Shown here piece after piece: positions 8,590-17,967 of a stretch of DNA of 64,000 nucleotides. The position numbers and the translations under genes are program-made. How positions within the stretch are numbered: position 1 is the first letter of the stretch; each line of letters opens with the position of its first letter. The stretch comes from Sphingomonas suaedae (lineage in GTDB: Bacteria > Pseudomonadota > Alphaproteobacteria > Sphingomonadales > Sphingomonadaceae). The stretch covers positions 3,718,001 through 3,782,000 of the forward strand of contig NZ_CP042239.1 of NCBI RefSeq assembly GCF_007833215.1, read 5' to 3'. Under the pieces are notes generated by a model, which was not told the DNA's origin, searched no databases, and worked only from the letters and a program-made list of their open reading frames with translations.

Positions 8590-8866
8590 TCGAGGCGCTG
8601 GTCGCCCGAGTATCGAGAAGCAAGACAACGGGTCTGGTGCTGATCGCAGTTGGTTTTGTCGCGATCGGCATATGGGTGGTGGCAGATCCGGAGCCTAATC
8701 GTCGGCTTGGCGATGTTGCTCTGGTATGGGGCGGGCAATGGGGTTCGGCGACATCGCGTTGAGCACGCAGGGCACCGACCAGAGCTTCGAGCGACTGGTC
8801 AAGGTGGTCGATGCCCACTTAGCCTCGCGCGCTCAGCGCGTCGGCACCGGTTCCGCGCCCGAATAG
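8586..8866 (+). pseudogene. Possible decayed small membrane-protein gene
   Basis: A GTG at 8586 overlapping the transporter stop opens a 58-codon frame with one good membrane helix (TTGLVLIAVGFVAIGIWVV), ending at 8762. From an ATG at 8738 a second frame gives 42 residues with protein-like composition (STQGTDQSFERLVKVVDA), ending inside the opposite gene at 8866. The two parts look like one short membrane-anchored protein split by a frameshift near 8725-8740. I do not recognise the family, and both frames could be chance. Confidence 0.25.
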
Positions 8867-9702
8867 TCGTAGAAGCCGCGCCCGGTCTTCCGCCCGTACC
8901 AGCCGGCTTCGACATATTTGATCAGCAGCGGGGCAGGGCGGAATTTGGGGTCGCCGGTGCCCTCGAACAGCACGCGGGTGATCTCGAGACAGGTGTCGAG
9001 GCCGATGAAATCGGCCAGCGTGAACGGACCCATCGGGTGGTTGAGGCCGAGATGGATCGCCGCATCGACATCGGGGATCGTCGCCACGCCCTCGCCCACC
9101 GCGAAGCAGGCTTCGTTCAGGAAGGGCATGAGCACGCGATTGACGATGAAGCCCGGCGCGTCATTGGCGTGGACGATACGCTTGTTCAGCGTCTTGCCAT
9201 AGGCTTCGACCGCCGCGACCGTCGCGTCCGAAGTGGCAAGGCCGCGAATCAGCTCGATCAGGCCCATGACCGGCACCGGGTTGAAGAAATGCACCCCCAT
9301 GAAGCGCGCCGGATCGGGCGCGGCCTGTGCCAGCCGCGTGATCGGGATCGACGAGGTATTGCTGGCGAGGATCGCGGTGTCGCCCAGCACCTTGCCGACA
9401 TTGGTGAAGATCGTCCGCTTGATCTCCTCCCGCTCGGTCGCGGCCTCGATGACGAGGTCGCACGGCGCGAACGCATCGGTTCCGCCGACGCATTCGATGT
9501 TGCCGAGCGCGGCGTCGCGTGCATCGGCGCTGATCTTTTCCTTTTCCACGGCGCGGGCGAGTTGCCTGGCGATTCCGGCCTTGCCCTTCTCGGCGCGCTC
9601 GACGTCCATGTCGGACAGCAGCACGCGATAGCCCGCCTGCGCCGAAACCTGGGCGATTCCCGCCCCCATCTGCCCTGCGCCGATCACGCCAACCGTCTTC
9701 AT
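8833..9702 (-). CDS. 3-hydroxybutyryl-CoA dehydrogenase family
   Basis: NAD-dependent oxidation of 3-hydroxyacyl-CoA; 289 residues, the length of stand-alone bacterial 3-hydroxybutyryl-CoA dehydrogenases. The Rossmann motif [16 protein letters not shown] is at the N terminus, then [10 protein letters not shown], the catalytic His in [11 protein letters not shown], and [19 protein letters not shown] plus [13 protein letters not shown] in the C-terminal domain. The ATG at 9702 follows a GGAG site at good spacing and begins the conserved domain; three more in-frame ATGs lie just upstream. It is a single gene here. It could serve beta-oxidation, PHB turnover or phenylacetate breakdown. Confidence 0.92.
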   Translation of the reverse strand: MKTVGVIGAGQMGAGIAQVSAQAGYRVLLSDMDVERAEKGKAGIARQLARAVEKEKISADARDAALGNIECVGGTDAFAPCDLVIEAATEREEIKRTIFTNVGKVLGDTAILASNTSSIPITRLAQAAPDPARFMGVHFFNPVPVMGLIELIRGLATSDATVAAVEAYGKTLNKRIVHANDAPGFIVNRVLMPFLNEACFAVGEGVATIPDVDAAIHLGLNHPMGPFTLADFIGLDTCLEITRVLFEGTGDPKFRPAPLLIKYVEAGWYGRKTGRGFYDYSGAEPVPTR

Positions 9703-9770
9703 CGCCATCTCCATCATCTTCGTTCGCGGCCTCCTACCGATTCGAATCGCGAACGGCTAGGATGGTGGCC

Positions 9771-10772
9771 ATGTTGATCCCGACACTGCTCGCCCTGATG
9801 CAGACCGCCCCGCAACAGGGGCCCGTGAAGACGTTCGGCGACTGGGCGGTCGCCTGCGACAATGTGAAGCGATGCGAGATGACCGCGCTCCAGCCCGAAG
9901 ACGGCGATTGGTCGGACGATGGCTGGCAGATGTCGGTCGTCCGCGAAGCCGGGCCGGGCGGCACATGGACGGTCGAGCTGGACGGCGATGGACCCGCATC
10001 GGGCGTGCGGCTGCAGGTCGAGGGTGTCCCTGCGGCGGGTGCGGCGGCGGTGTGGCGTGGAACGCGGTTCACCGGCGGCGAGGCGCTGGCGATCGTCGGA
10101 GCGATGGCGAACGGCAAGACCGCCGTGGTGCGCGACGGCGCGGGCAAGCAGCTGGGTCGCGTCTCGCTCGCCGGATCCTCGGCGTCGCTGCGGTTCATCG
10201 ATGCGGAGCAGGGGAGGGCGGGGACGGTTACCGCTGCCGTCGCGACGGGGGCGAAGCCGGCCAGCGCCGTACCCGCCGCGCCGCCGCTTCCGGTCGTCCC
10301 CGCCGTGCGCGCCGCGGGAGCGCCGACCACGCTGTCTGCCGCGCAGCTCGACCAGCTATGGTCGCAGTCGGACTGCGCCGAGAATTACGAGGATGGCAGC
10401 CGCCCCGATATCGAGCGCCACGCGCTCGGCGGCGGCGCGACGCTCGTGCTGATCCCGTGCGGCGCGGGAGCGTATAATTTCTCGTCGGTTCCCTATGTCG
10501 TGACCGGCGGCAAGGTGCAGGTCGCGACGTTCGATTCGCCGCCCGGCTGGACCGACGATGGTCCGCCAATGCTGGTCAATGCGGGGTTCGATGCCAAGAG
10601 CGGCGAACTGGCGAGCTACGCCAAGGGGCGCGGTATCGGTGACTGTGGCAGCGCCGAGCGCTATGTCTGGGACGGCACCCGCTTTCGCCTGATCGAGGCG
10701 CGCGCGATGGGCGAGTGCCGCGGATCGATCAACTGGTTGAGGATCTGGCAGGCGAAGGCGGTGCCGCGTTGA
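9771..10772 (+). CDS. DUF1176 domain protein, probably exported
   Basis: 333-residue protein of the DUF1176 family, whose role is unknown. A short hydrophobic N terminus (MLIPTLLALMQTAP) suggests export. The family pattern is visible: KTFGDWAVACDNVKRCEMTA, a central Ala/Pro-rich linker (about 165-190), and a C-terminal Cys-containing part (SDCAENYEDG, LIPCGAGAYN, GIGDCGSAERYVWDG). Paired cysteines suggest disulfides in the periplasm. AGGA lies ten bases before the ATG at 9771, so the upstream ATG at 9762 is not used here. It stands alone. Confidence 0.82.
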   Translation: MLIPTLLALMQTAPQQGPVKTFGDWAVACDNVKRCEMTALQPEDGDWSDDGWQMSVVREAGPGGTWTVELDGDGPASGVRLQVEGVPAAGAAAVWRGTRFTGGEALAIVGAMANGKTAVVRDGAGKQLGRVSLAGSSASLRFIDAEQGRAGTVTAAVATGAKPASAVPAAPPLPVVPAVRAAGAPTTLSAAQLDQLWSQSDCAENYEDGSRPDIERHALGGGATLVLIPCGAGAYNFSSVPYVVTGGKVQVATFDSPPGWTDDGPPMLVNAGFDAKSGELASYAKGRGIGDCGSAERYVWDGTRFRLIEARAMGECRGSINWLRIWQAKAVPR

Positions 10773-10803
10773 GTGCGGTTCTGTTCAGCGCGCGCTTAAC
10801 CGT

Positions 10804-10885
10804 CACCTGCCCGCTCCCCCACCCGGCCACCCATCGGCAGGATATTCTGGAATGGGTGGCCGGGTGGGGGAGCGGGCCGGTGCCG
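10804..10885. repeat. GC-rich palindromic intergenic element, copy 3
   Basis: Third copy: arms CACCTGCCCGCTCCCCC and GGGGGAGCGGGCCGGTGC, with a very long inner stem CACCCGGCCACCCAT / ATGGGTGGCCGGGTG. It lies between convergent genes. Together with copies at 4543 and 7139 it shows that the outer arm is the conserved part and the loop varies. Confidence 0.8.
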
Positions 10886-10893
10886 CACTCAAA

Positions 10894-11724
10894 CTAACGC
10901 GTCGGCAACGCGATCTCGAACAAAGAGGGCCAGTTCTTGCCGGTGACATAGAGTTTCCCGGTCTTCGAATCATAGGCGATGCCGTTCAGCACCGCCTCCG
11001 AATCGCGCACCGGCACCGACTCGGCGAGCGCGCGCAGATCGAGGATGCCGCGCACCGCACCCGTCGCGGGATCGATGCGCAGGATGAGATCCTGATGCCA
11101 GATATTCGCCAGGATCTCGCCACGGACATATTCGAGTTCATTGAGCCGCCGGATCTGGCGGCCGCGATAAGTGACGGTGATCCGCCGTTGTTCGGCGAAG
11201 GTCCTGGGGTCGAGGAAGCGCAATTCGGAACTGCCGTCGGAGAGGATCAGACTGGTCCCATCCTGTGTCAGCCCCCATCCCTCGCCGGCATAGTCGAAGC
11301 TGCCGATCTGTTTGAGCGTCTTGCGGCTCCACCGGAACGCCTTGCCATGTTTCCAGGTCAGGCTGATGATCGAATTGCCCCAGCCTGTGCTGCCCTCACC
11401 GAAATACCGGTCGGGCAACTTCGCCTCGCGCTTCACCTTGCCGGTTGCGAGATCGACCTCGCGAATCGCCGACTCGCCATGCTGGCCGGTGCTTTCGAAC
11501 AGCGCACCGTCGAGGAAGAACAGCCCCTGGGTGAAGGCGCCCGAATCATGTGGGTAGGTGGCCAGCACTCTTGCAGGCTCGACCGGGACCTCGGCCTCGG
11601 GCGAAGCTGTGACCGCCGATTGTGTCGCTAAAGAATCGACCGGGCCAGAATCGACGGGGGCTGCCGCAGCCAAAATGGCCAGGGCAGCCCCCGCGATGAT
11701 TCCAAGTCCGGCAAGCCGGATCAC
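10894..11724 (-). CDS. Glutaminyl-peptide cyclotransferase (bacterial/plant type)
   Basis: Converts N-terminal Gln to pyroglutamate in exported proteins; 276 residues. An N-terminal hydrophobic segment ([17 protein letters not shown]) serves as signal peptide or anchor. The five-bladed propeller family is shown by [73 protein letters not shown] and the C-terminal [20 protein letters not shown]. The start is a GTG at 11724. Twelve bases separate its 5' end from the stop of the cold-shock gene on the same strand, so co-transcription with that gene is possible. Confidence 0.9.
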   Translation of the reverse strand: MIRLAGLGIIAGAALAILAAAAPVDSGPVDSLATQSAVTASPEAEVPVEPARVLATYPHDSGAFTQGLFFLDGALFESTGQHGESAIREVDLATGKVKREAKLPDRYFGEGSTGWGNSIISLTWKHGKAFRWSRKTLKQIGSFDYAGEGWGLTQDGTSLILSDGSSELRFLDPRTFAEQRRITVTYRGRQIRRLNELEYVRGEILANIWHQDLILRIDPATGAVRGILDLRALAESVPVRDSEAVLNGIAYDSKTGKLYVTGKNWPSLFEIALPTR

Positions 11725-11735
11725 GGAAATGGCCC

Positions 11736-12539
11736 TTACGAGCCGGGCGTCAGGTTCACCGCAGCATATTTGCCGCGACGGTCCACCTCGAGCTCGAACT
11801 CAAGCCGGTCGCCTTCGTTCAGCGTCGGCATACCGGCGCGCTCGACGGCGCTGATGTGCACGAACGCATCGGGTTGGCCATCGTCACGCTGGATGAAGCC
11901 AAAGCCCTTCATCGCGTTGAAGAACTTGACCGTGCCGGTCGCCTTTTCACCGGTCAGCTGACGCTGCGGGCCGCCCATGCCGCCTGCCGCGCCGCGTTCG
12001 GGACGGTCGCGCGGAGGACCGCGATCCTCGACCGGGAGCGGTTCGCCCTCGATCTTCAGGTCGGTCGCACTGATTCGGCCACCGCGATCGACCAGCGTGA
12101 AGCCGAGCGGCTGACCCTCGGCCAGACCGGTCAGGCCCGCTTGCTCGACGGCGCTGATATGGACGAACACGTCCTCACCGCCATCGTCACGCACGACGAA
12201 ACCGAAACCCTTTTGCGCGTTGAAGAACTTCACCACGCCGGTGCCTTCGCCGACAACCTGGGGGGGCATACCGCGACCACCGCCGCCACCGCCACCAAAG
12301 CCGCCGCCACCGCCGCCGCGATATCCACCGCCGCCGCCGCCGCCAAAGCCGCCACCGCCAGCACCACCGCCGCCAAAACGATCACCGCCGCCAAAGCCGC
12401 CACGACCACCGCCGCCGAAGCCGCCGCGTTCCTCGAATCCGCCGCCGCCGCCGCCGTAAAAATTATCGTCGCCGAAGCCTTCGCGCTTGTCCCTGCCACG
12501 TCCGCCGCGCTCGCCGCGGCGCCCTCGATCGAAACTCAT
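11736..12539 (-). CDS. Double cold-shock-domain protein with Gly/Arg-rich N-terminal tail
   Basis: 267-residue RNA-binding protein. Residues 1-90 are a low-complexity GGF/RGG region of almost only Gly, Phe and Arg. Two cold-shock domains follow, at about 97-165 ([30 protein letters not shown]) and 201-266 ([29 protein letters not shown]). Both RNP-1 and RNP-2 motifs are intact in each. Two-domain CSPs are common in alphaproteobacteria, but a 90-residue RGG-like extension is unusual and recalls plant glycine-rich CSD proteins. The roughly 200 bp upstream to TerC probably include a long structured leader. Confidence 0.93.
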   Translation of the reverse strand: MSFDRGRRGERGGRGRDKREGFGDDNFYGGGGGGFEERGGFGGGGRGGFGGGDRFGGGGAGGGGFGGGGGGGYRGGGGGGFGGGGGGGRGMPPQVVGEGTGVVKFFNAQKGFGFVVRDDGGEDVFVHISAVEQAGLTGLAEGQPLGFTLVDRGGRISATDLKIEGEPLPVEDRGPPRDRPERGAAGGMGGPQRQLTGEKATGTVKFFNAMKGFGFIQRDDGQPDAFVHISAVERAGMPTLNEGDRLEFELEVDRRGKYAAVNLTPGS

Positions 12540-12743
12540 TGCCCTGTTCGTCTTCCCGGTTCGCCCAACTCAAATTCGAAGACCTACGCCGGACGAAGAC
12601 GTGGGTATTCCGGCGTTTTCGACACGCCTATGGATTCGACTCATAGACCAGAACGGCACAATGCGCGAACGATTTCGTCGTATTTTCGCCACCGCTCCCG
12701 CAGATACTTGCGCGGCACCCCGTCCGGCGGCACAGAACGCGCC

Positions 12744-13538
12744 ATGGATATCGCCTCATTAATCGTCGATCCGGCCGCCTGGGCCGCCCTCGTCACCCTG
12801 ATCGTGATGGAGGTGGTGCTCGGGATCGACAATCTGATCTTCATCTCGATCCTGACGAACAAGCTGCCCGAGCACCAGCAGCAAAAGGCACGCCGAATCG
12901 GCATCGGCCTGGCGCTGGTCATGCGAATCATTCTGCTCTCGATGATCTTTGTCATCGTCTCGCTGACGACTCCGGTATTCGATCTGGGCATTCAGGGCGC
13001 GACCGGTCCGCATGGCGAACCCAGTTTCGAAACCGCATTTTCGTGGCGCGACCTGATCCTGATCGCTGGCGGCCTGTTCCTGCTGTGGAAGGCGACCAAG
13101 GAAATCCACCACACGATCGATCCGGTGCCGACCGATCATGCCGTGCTCGATAAGAAACAGGTCGCGACGATGAATTTCGGATCGGCGATCTTTCAGATCA
13201 TCCTGCTCGACATGGTGTTCTCGGTCGATTCGATCCTGACCGCGGTGGGCATGACCGACGAGATCGCGATCATGTTCGTCGCGGTGATCGTGACCGTGGG
13301 GATCATGCTGGTCGCCGCCGATCCGCTGGCGAACTTCATCAAGCGCAACCCCACCGTCGTGATGCTCGCGCTCGGCTTCCTGCTGATGATCGGCGCGGTG
13401 CTGATCGCCGACGGGTTCGGGGTGCATGTTCCCAAGGGCTATATCTACGCGGCGATGGCCTTCTCGGCGACGGTCGAGATGCTGAACATGGCGGCCCGCC
13501 GCCGGGCGGAGAAGAAGGCCGCCGCCACCGGCGAATGA
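12744..13538 (+). CDS. TerC family integral membrane protein
   Basis: 264-residue membrane protein with seven or so helices. Two TerC signatures with membrane-embedded acids are present: [15 protein letters not shown] in helix 2 and [17 protein letters not shown] in the central part. Family members are linked to manganese export or metallation of secreted enzymes and to tellurite resistance. The frame is open far upstream, but the ATG at 12744 begins the conserved domain and the upstream part is the mirror of the cold-shock gene. No accessory tellurite genes are nearby, so a metal-homeostasis role is more likely. Confidence 0.92.
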   Translation: MDIASLIVDPAAWAALVTLIVMEVVLGIDNLIFISILTNKLPEHQQQKARRIGIGLALVMRIILLSMIFVIVSLTTPVFDLGIQGATGPHGEPSFETAFSWRDLILIAGGLFLLWKATKEIHHTIDPVPTDHAVLDKKQVATMNFGSAIFQIILLDMVFSVDSILTAVGMTDEIAIMFVAVIVTVGIMLVAADPLANFIKRNPTVVMLALGFLLMIGAVLIADGFGVHVPKGYIYAAMAFSATVEMLNMAARRRAEKKAAATGE

Positions 13539-13584
13539 TCGGCACGTTATTGTGAGTTCAGGGATAAGCGGCTAGGCGCAGGCG

Positions 13585-14205
13585 ATGGCCGTTTACCTGC
13601 ACGAAGAAGACCTGCCCGCGGACGTATTCGCGCCGGGCGCCGATATCGCCGTCGATACCGAGACGATGGGCCTCATCACGCCGCGCGACCGGCTGTGCCT
13701 CGTCCAACTGTCCGATGGCGGCGCCGACGAGCATCTGGTGCGGTTCGGGCCGGGCAGCGACTATGCCGCGCCGAACCTGCGCGCGCTGCTCGCCGACCCG
13801 GAACGGGTAAAGCTCTATCATTTCGCGCGCTTCGATCTCGCCGCGATCCGCCATTATCTGGGCGTCGTCGCCGCGCCGGTCTATTGCACCAAGATCGCCT
13901 CGCGCCTCGTGCGGACCTATACCGATCGGCACGGGCTCAAGGATCTCGTCCGCGAGCTGCTGGGGCAGGAGATCAGCAAGCAGCAGCAATCGTCCGACTG
14001 GGGCGGGCCGGTGCTGTCCGACGCGCAGAAGGATTATGCTGCGTCCGACGTGCGCTATCTCCACGCGATGCGCGAGGAGCTCGACCGCCGCCTGGCGCGT
14101 GAAGGGCGGACGGCGCTGGCGCAGGCCTGTTTCGACTTTCTGCCGCACCGCGCCGATCTCGATCTCGCGGGATGGCCCGAAACCGATATCTTCGCGCATG
14201 TCTGA
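13585..14205 (+). CDS. rnd: Ribonuclease D (short, single-domain form)
   Basis: 3'-5' exoribonuclease of the DEDD family, 206 residues. Metal ligands are visible: AVDTETMGL (Exo I), KLYHFARFDLAAI (Exo II) and YAASDVRYLHAM (Exo III, DEDDy type). It lacks the HRDC domains of E. coli RNase D (about 375 residues), as is usual in alphaproteobacteria. Its end overlaps the start of lptC by 8 bp, so it heads an rnd-lptC-lptA-lptB-rpoN set. Confidence 0.93.
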   Translation: MAVYLHEEDLPADVFAPGADIAVDTETMGLITPRDRLCLVQLSDGGADEHLVRFGPGSDYAAPNLRALLADPERVKLYHFARFDLAAIRHYLGVVAAPVYCTKIASRLVRTYTDRHGLKDLVRELLGQEISKQQQSSDWGGPVLSDAQKDYAASDVRYLHAMREELDRRLAREGRTALAQACFDFLPHRADLDLAGWPETDIFAHV

Positions 14206-14839
14206 GATTGCTGTCCAGGAACGCTCGCGGCGCAAGCGCTGGGCGCGTCCGGGCAGCAGCCATGACCGGATCGTGAAGACGCTGCTCGCAATCCTTCCGG
14301 CGGGAATTGGGGTGCTGGGCGCGTTTCTGGTGATGGCGCCACTGTTTATGGGCGGCGACGTGTCATTCATGCTCGACAAGAACAAGGTCGATGTCGCGAG
14401 CGAACGGCTGCGCATCCAGTCGGCGCGCTATCGCGGCGCGGATGCCAAGGGGCAGCCCTTCGTGCTCCAGGCCGGGTCCGCCGTGCAGAAAAGCTCCGCC
14501 GAGCCGGTGGTTCAGCTCAACGACCTGACCGCGGGCATCCGCCTGCCCGAGGGCCCCGCCGAGGTGAAGGCGGAGCGCGGGCGGTACGACATGGAGACCG
14601 AGCAGGTCGCGGTCGACGGGCCGATCCAGTTCCGCACGTCGGACGGCTATCGCCTCGACACGCGCGATTCGACGCTCGATCTCAAGTCACGCAAACTCAC
14701 CGGGACCGGCGAAGTTTCGGGCAGCACACCGCTCGGCAATTTCAGCGGCGACAAGATGACCGCCGATCTCGACAAGCGGACGGTGAAGATCGAAGGCAAT
14801 GCGCGCTTGCGGATCGATCCCAAGCACGCAAATAGGTGA
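14198..14839 (+). CDS. lptC: LPS export protein LptC
   Basis: Bitopic inner-membrane protein of 213 residues that passes lipopolysaccharide from LptB2FG to LptA. One membrane helix lies at about 26-48 (VKTLLAILPAGIGVLGAFLV); the periplasmic part is a beta-jellyroll with alternating short strands ending in LTGTGEVSGSTPLGNFSGDKM and VKIEGNARLRI. The start ATG at 14198 overlaps the RNase D stop. The gene lies four bases upstream of lptA. Confidence 0.92.
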   Translation: MSEIAVQERSRRKRWARPGSSHDRIVKTLLAILPAGIGVLGAFLVMAPLFMGGDVSFMLDKNKVDVASERLRIQSARYRGADAKGQPFVLQAGSAVQKSSAEPVVQLNDLTAGIRLPEGPAEVKAERGRYDMETEQVAVDGPIQFRTSDGYRLDTRDSTLDLKSRKLTGTGEVSGSTPLGNFSGDKMTADLDKRTVKIEGNARLRIDPKHANR

Positions 14840-14843
14840 CATC

Positions 14844-15401
14844 ATGCCCGCTGCGCCCAACCGCCCCCTTCTGATCGCCGCGACCGCCGCGCTCGCCACG
14901 ACCATCGCGATCGGGGGCGCCGCGCTCGGCCAGTCGCGCCATGATTCCAACGCGCCGATCGATTTCGACGCGCAGAGCATCGAGCTCCAGGACCGGGCGA
15001 ATCGCGCGATCCTGTCGGGCGGGGTGACGATCAAGCAGGCGAACATGACGCTCACCGCATCGCGCGTGACGGTCAGCTACACGGGGCAGGTGATCGACGG
15101 CTCGCCCTCGGTCTCGCGATTCGACGCGTCGGGCGGGGTCACCGTATCGCGCCCGGACCAGACCGCGCGCGCGCAATATGGCGTGTACGACATCAACCGC
15201 CGGGTCATCACGATGCTGGGTGCGGTGACGCTGACCCAGGGCAGCAATACGGTGAGCGGCGGGCGGCTGACGCTCGACCTCGACACCGGTCGCGCGTCGA
15301 TCGACGGATCGGGCGTCGGCACGACCAGGGCGCCGGATGGCAGTGTCGTCAAATCCGGCGGGCGGGTCACCGGGCGCTTCACGGTTCCCGAACGCGACTG
15401 A
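14844..15401 (+). CDS. lptA: Periplasmic LPS-transport protein LptA
   Basis: 185-residue periplasmic bridge protein of the Lpt machine. A signal peptide (LIAATAALATTIAIGGAALG, ending near residue 31) precedes the OstA-type domain: PIDFDAQSIELQDRANRAIL, GGVTIKQANMTLTASRV and the later repeats GAVTLTQGSNTVSGGRLTLD. The ATG at 14844 is favoured over an upstream in-frame ATG at 14799 because the latter lies inside lptC and precedes no signal sequence. Confidence 0.92.
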   Translation: MPAAPNRPLLIAATAALATTIAIGGAALGQSRHDSNAPIDFDAQSIELQDRANRAILSGGVTIKQANMTLTASRVTVSYTGQVIDGSPSVSRFDASGGVTVSRPDQTARAQYGVYDINRRVITMLGAVTLTQGSNTVSGGRLTLDLDTGRASIDGSGVGTTRAPDGSVVKSGGRVTGRFTVPERD

Positions 15402-15523
15402 TCCCGCGATCGAACGGCCCGCGATCCTTGCGGGTCGCCGCATTCGTCATACATGCACGAAACTTGCCAAGTGACGGGCGGCCACGGATTCGCTAGACAG
15501 GGCGCGCCAACGGAAAGGGTATC

Positions 15524-16300
15524 ATGGCTGACGTCGAAACGCTGGAACCGGCCGCTGCGGATCTGGGCAATGTGCCTGCTTCGGGCCTGGCCGTGGTCTC
15601 GATTGCCAAATCCTATGACAAGCGTGTCGTGCTTTCGGACGTGTCGCTCTCGGTCGGGCGGGGCGAGGTGGTCGGGCTGCTGGGCCCCAATGGTGCTGGC
15701 AAGACGACCTGCTTCTATTCGGTGATGGGGTTGGTGAAGCCGGACGCCGGCCGGATCATGCTCGACGGGCAGGATATCACCCCACTGCCCATGTATCGCC
15801 GTGCGATCCTGGGCCTTGGCTATCTGCCGCAGGAGACGTCGATCTTTCGCGGGCTGACCGTCGCCAAGAATATTTCCGCCGTGCTCGAACTTGCCGAACC
15901 GGACAAGGCGGCGCGCGCGCGGCGGCTGGAGCAGCTGCTGGAGGAATTCGGGCTGACGCGGCTCCGCGATGCGCCCGCAATGGCGCTGTCGGGCGGCGAG
16001 CGGCGGCGCGCCGAGATCGCCCGTGCGCTGGCCGCCGATCCGTCGATCATGCTGCTCGACGAACCATTTGCGGGCATCGACCCGATCTCGATCGCGGATA
16101 TCCGCGACCTGGTGAAGGAGCTGAAGACGCGCAATATCGGCGTGCTCATCACCGACCATAATGTCCGCGAGACGCTCGACATCGTCGATCGTGCCTCGAT
16201 CATCTATGACGGCCGCGTGTTGTTCGCGGGTTCGCCCGCCGATCTGGTCGCCGACGCCAATGTCCGCCGCCTGTATCTGGGCGAAGGATTCTCGCTCTAG
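15524..16300 (+). CDS. lptB: LPS-export ATPase LptB
   Basis: ATPase of the LptB2FG transporter, 258 residues. Walker A is LLGPNGAGKTT, the Q-loop LGYLPQETSIFRGLTVAKN, the signature LSGGERRRAEIARAL, Walker B SIMLLDEPFAGIDP, and the H-switch in TDHNVRETLDIVD. These are typical of LptB. An extra 25-residue N-terminal stretch precedes the ABC core. The gap of 122 bp from lptA carries no gene and may hold a promoter. Confidence 0.95.
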   Translation: MADVETLEPAAADLGNVPASGLAVVSIAKSYDKRVVLSDVSLSVGRGEVVGLLGPNGAGKTTCFYSVMGLVKPDAGRIMLDGQDITPLPMYRRAILGLGYLPQETSIFRGLTVAKNISAVLELAEPDKAARARRLEQLLEEFGLTRLRDAPAMALSGGERRRAEIARALAADPSIMLLDEPFAGIDPISIADIRDLVKELKTRNIGVLITDHNVRETLDIVDRASIIYDGRVLFAGSPADLVADANVRRLYLGEGFSL

Positions 16301-16327
16301 CTTATGTGCCCGCGCGCCCATCCCCTC

Positions 16328-16409
16328 CGTCACCCCAGCGAAAGCTGGGGTCCTGTGGTTTCGGAGCGTGCGCTTGCACCATCAGACCCCAGCTTTCGCT
16401 GGGGTGACG
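16328..16409. repeat. Inverted repeat CACCCCAGCGAAAGCTGGGG
   Basis: Arms at 16328-16352 and 16385-16409 are exact inverted copies over 25 bp (CGTCACCCCAGCGAAAGCTG and its complement), and each arm is itself a small hairpin (CCCCAGC-GAAA-GCTGGGG). This element type is widespread in sphingomonads. It ends 10 bp before the rpoN start and could affect its transcription or ribosome access. Confidence 0.8.
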
Positions 16410-16419
16410 AACCGCTGAC

Positions 16420-17925
16420 ATGAGCCTCGCCCCCCGCCTCGATCTGCGCCAGTCGCAATCGCTGGTGATGACGCCGCAGCTTCAGCAGGCGATCAAGCTG
16501 CTGGCGCTCTCAAATCTCGAAATCGAAACCTTCATCGCCGAGGAGCTGGAAAAGAATCCGCTGCTCGACGCGACCCGGAGCGACGATGAGCGCGGCGATA
16601 TCGATACGCCCGAACCGACCGATCCGGTCGTCGAACGCGACGGCCCGGCGGATTCGAGCGAACTGATCGCGGCGGGCGACGCCACCGGCGAGGCCGCGCT
16701 GGATGTCGATCTGACCGCCGAGACGTTTCACCATGACAGCCCCTCCGATTCGGTCGGCGGTCTCGATGGCGGGCTGGGGATGAGTGGTACCGGCGCTGGC
16801 GGAGCGGAGGACGGGGCCGATTTCGACAGTTTTTCCGCGCCCGATCTCAACCTTGCCGATCATCTGACGGCCCAGATCGGCGCGGTTATCGACGGTGCCG
16901 ATCTGTTCATCGCGCAGCATCTGATCGACCAGATCGACGAGTGCGGCTATCTCACCGCCTCGTTGCTCGACATCGCCACGCGGCTGGGCGTCCCGCTCGC
17001 GCGGGTGGAGGCGGTGCTGGCGGTGATTCAGACGCTCGATCCCACCGGCGTGGGCGCGCGCGACCTGGCCGAATGCCTGGCGCTTCAGGCGAAGGAGGCG
17101 GACCGCTACGATCCCTGCATGGCGGCGCTGATCGCCAATCTCGACCTGCTCGCGCGCGGCGAGCTCGGGCGGCTCAAGCGCATTTGCGGCGTCGACGACG
17201 AGGATATGGCGGACATGATCCGCGAGCTGCGCAGCTACGATCCCAAGCCCGGCTGTCGCTATGGCGGCGATCCGATGCAGGCGGTGACTCCGGACATCTT
17301 CGTCGCGCAGCGCGGAACCGGCTGGGCGGTCGAGCTGAACAGCGCGACGCTGCCCCGCGTCCTCGTCAACCGCGCATATTATGCCGAGGTGTCGACCGGG
17401 CCGCAGGACAAGTCGAGCAAGGCCTGGCTGTCCGACATGCTCGCCAGTGCCAATTGGCTGGTCAAGGCGCTCGACCAGCGCCAGCGCACGATCATCAAGG
17501 TGGCGGGCGAGATCGTGAAGCAGCAGGAGGCGTTCTTTCGCCACGGCGTCAGCCATTTGAAGCCACTCACGCTGCGCCAGATCGCCGATGCGATCGAGAT
17601 GCACGAGTCCACCGTCAGCCGCGTGACGAGCAACAAATATCTCTCCTGCGCGCGCGGGCTGTTCGAGCTCAAATATTTCTTCACCTCGGCGATCCAGTCG
17701 TCCGAAGGCGGCGATGCGGTGTCGGCCGAAGCGGTGAAGAGCGCGATCCGCGCGCTGATCCAGGCGGAGGATCCGAAGAAGATCCTGTCCGACGACACGC
17801 TGGTCGAACTGCTCAACGCCAAGGGCTTCGACATCGCCCGGCGTACCGTCGCCAAATATCGCGAATCGATGGGGATCGGCAGCTCGGTCCAACGGCGCCG
17901 GCAAAAGGCGTTGCAGGGCGCCTGA
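16420..17925 (+). CDS. rpoN: RNA polymerase sigma-54 factor
   Basis: Alternative sigma factor of 501 residues that needs an AAA+ activator. Region I is Gln/Leu-rich (LRQSQSLVMTPQLQQAIKLL, then ELEKNPLL); region II is acidic (about 50-145); the core-binding region follows; the HTH is LTLRQIADAIEMHESTVSRV; the RpoN box ARRTVAKYRESMGI lies near the C terminus. Its position after lptB is the usual alphaproteobacterial order, but the hpf and ptsN genes that often follow are absent here. Confidence 0.95.
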   Translation: MSLAPRLDLRQSQSLVMTPQLQQAIKLLALSNLEIETFIAEELEKNPLLDATRSDDERGDIDTPEPTDPVVERDGPADSSELIAAGDATGEAALDVDLTAETFHHDSPSDSVGGLDGGLGMSGTGAGGAEDGADFDSFSAPDLNLADHLTAQIGAVIDGADLFIAQHLIDQIDECGYLTASLLDIATRLGVPLARVEAVLAVIQTLDPTGVGARDLAECLALQAKEADRYDPCMAALIANLDLLARGELGRLKRICGVDDEDMADMIRELRSYDPKPGCRYGGDPMQAVTPDIFVAQRGTGWAVELNSATLPRVLVNRAYYAEVSTGPQDKSSKAWLSDMLASANWLVKALDQRQRTIIKVAGEIVKQQEAFFRHGVSHLKPLTLRQIADAIEMHESTVSRVTSNKYLSCARGLFELKYFFTSAIQSSEGGDAVSAEAVKSAIRALIQAEDPKKILSDDTLVELLNAKGFDIARRTVAKYRESMGIGSSVQRRRQKALQGA

Positions 17926-17967
17926 GGCGGAGCCGGCCAGCCCTTCAGGACCGACCGGATTCAACCG

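Noticed and set aside
7267..8628. A 453-codon frame on the minus strand over the nucleoside transporter
   Set aside because: Composition is rich in Arg, Asp and His as in antisense frames of GC-rich genes; the plus strand codes a clear CNT transporter.
12220..12459. Proline-rich plus-strand frame
   Set aside because: It is the complement of Gly codons (GGC/GCC) in the cold-shock protein tail and has no independent support.
11856..12743. Upstream extension of the TerC frame
   Set aside because: It is the mirror of the Gly-rich cold-shock gene; the conserved TerC domain starts at 12744.
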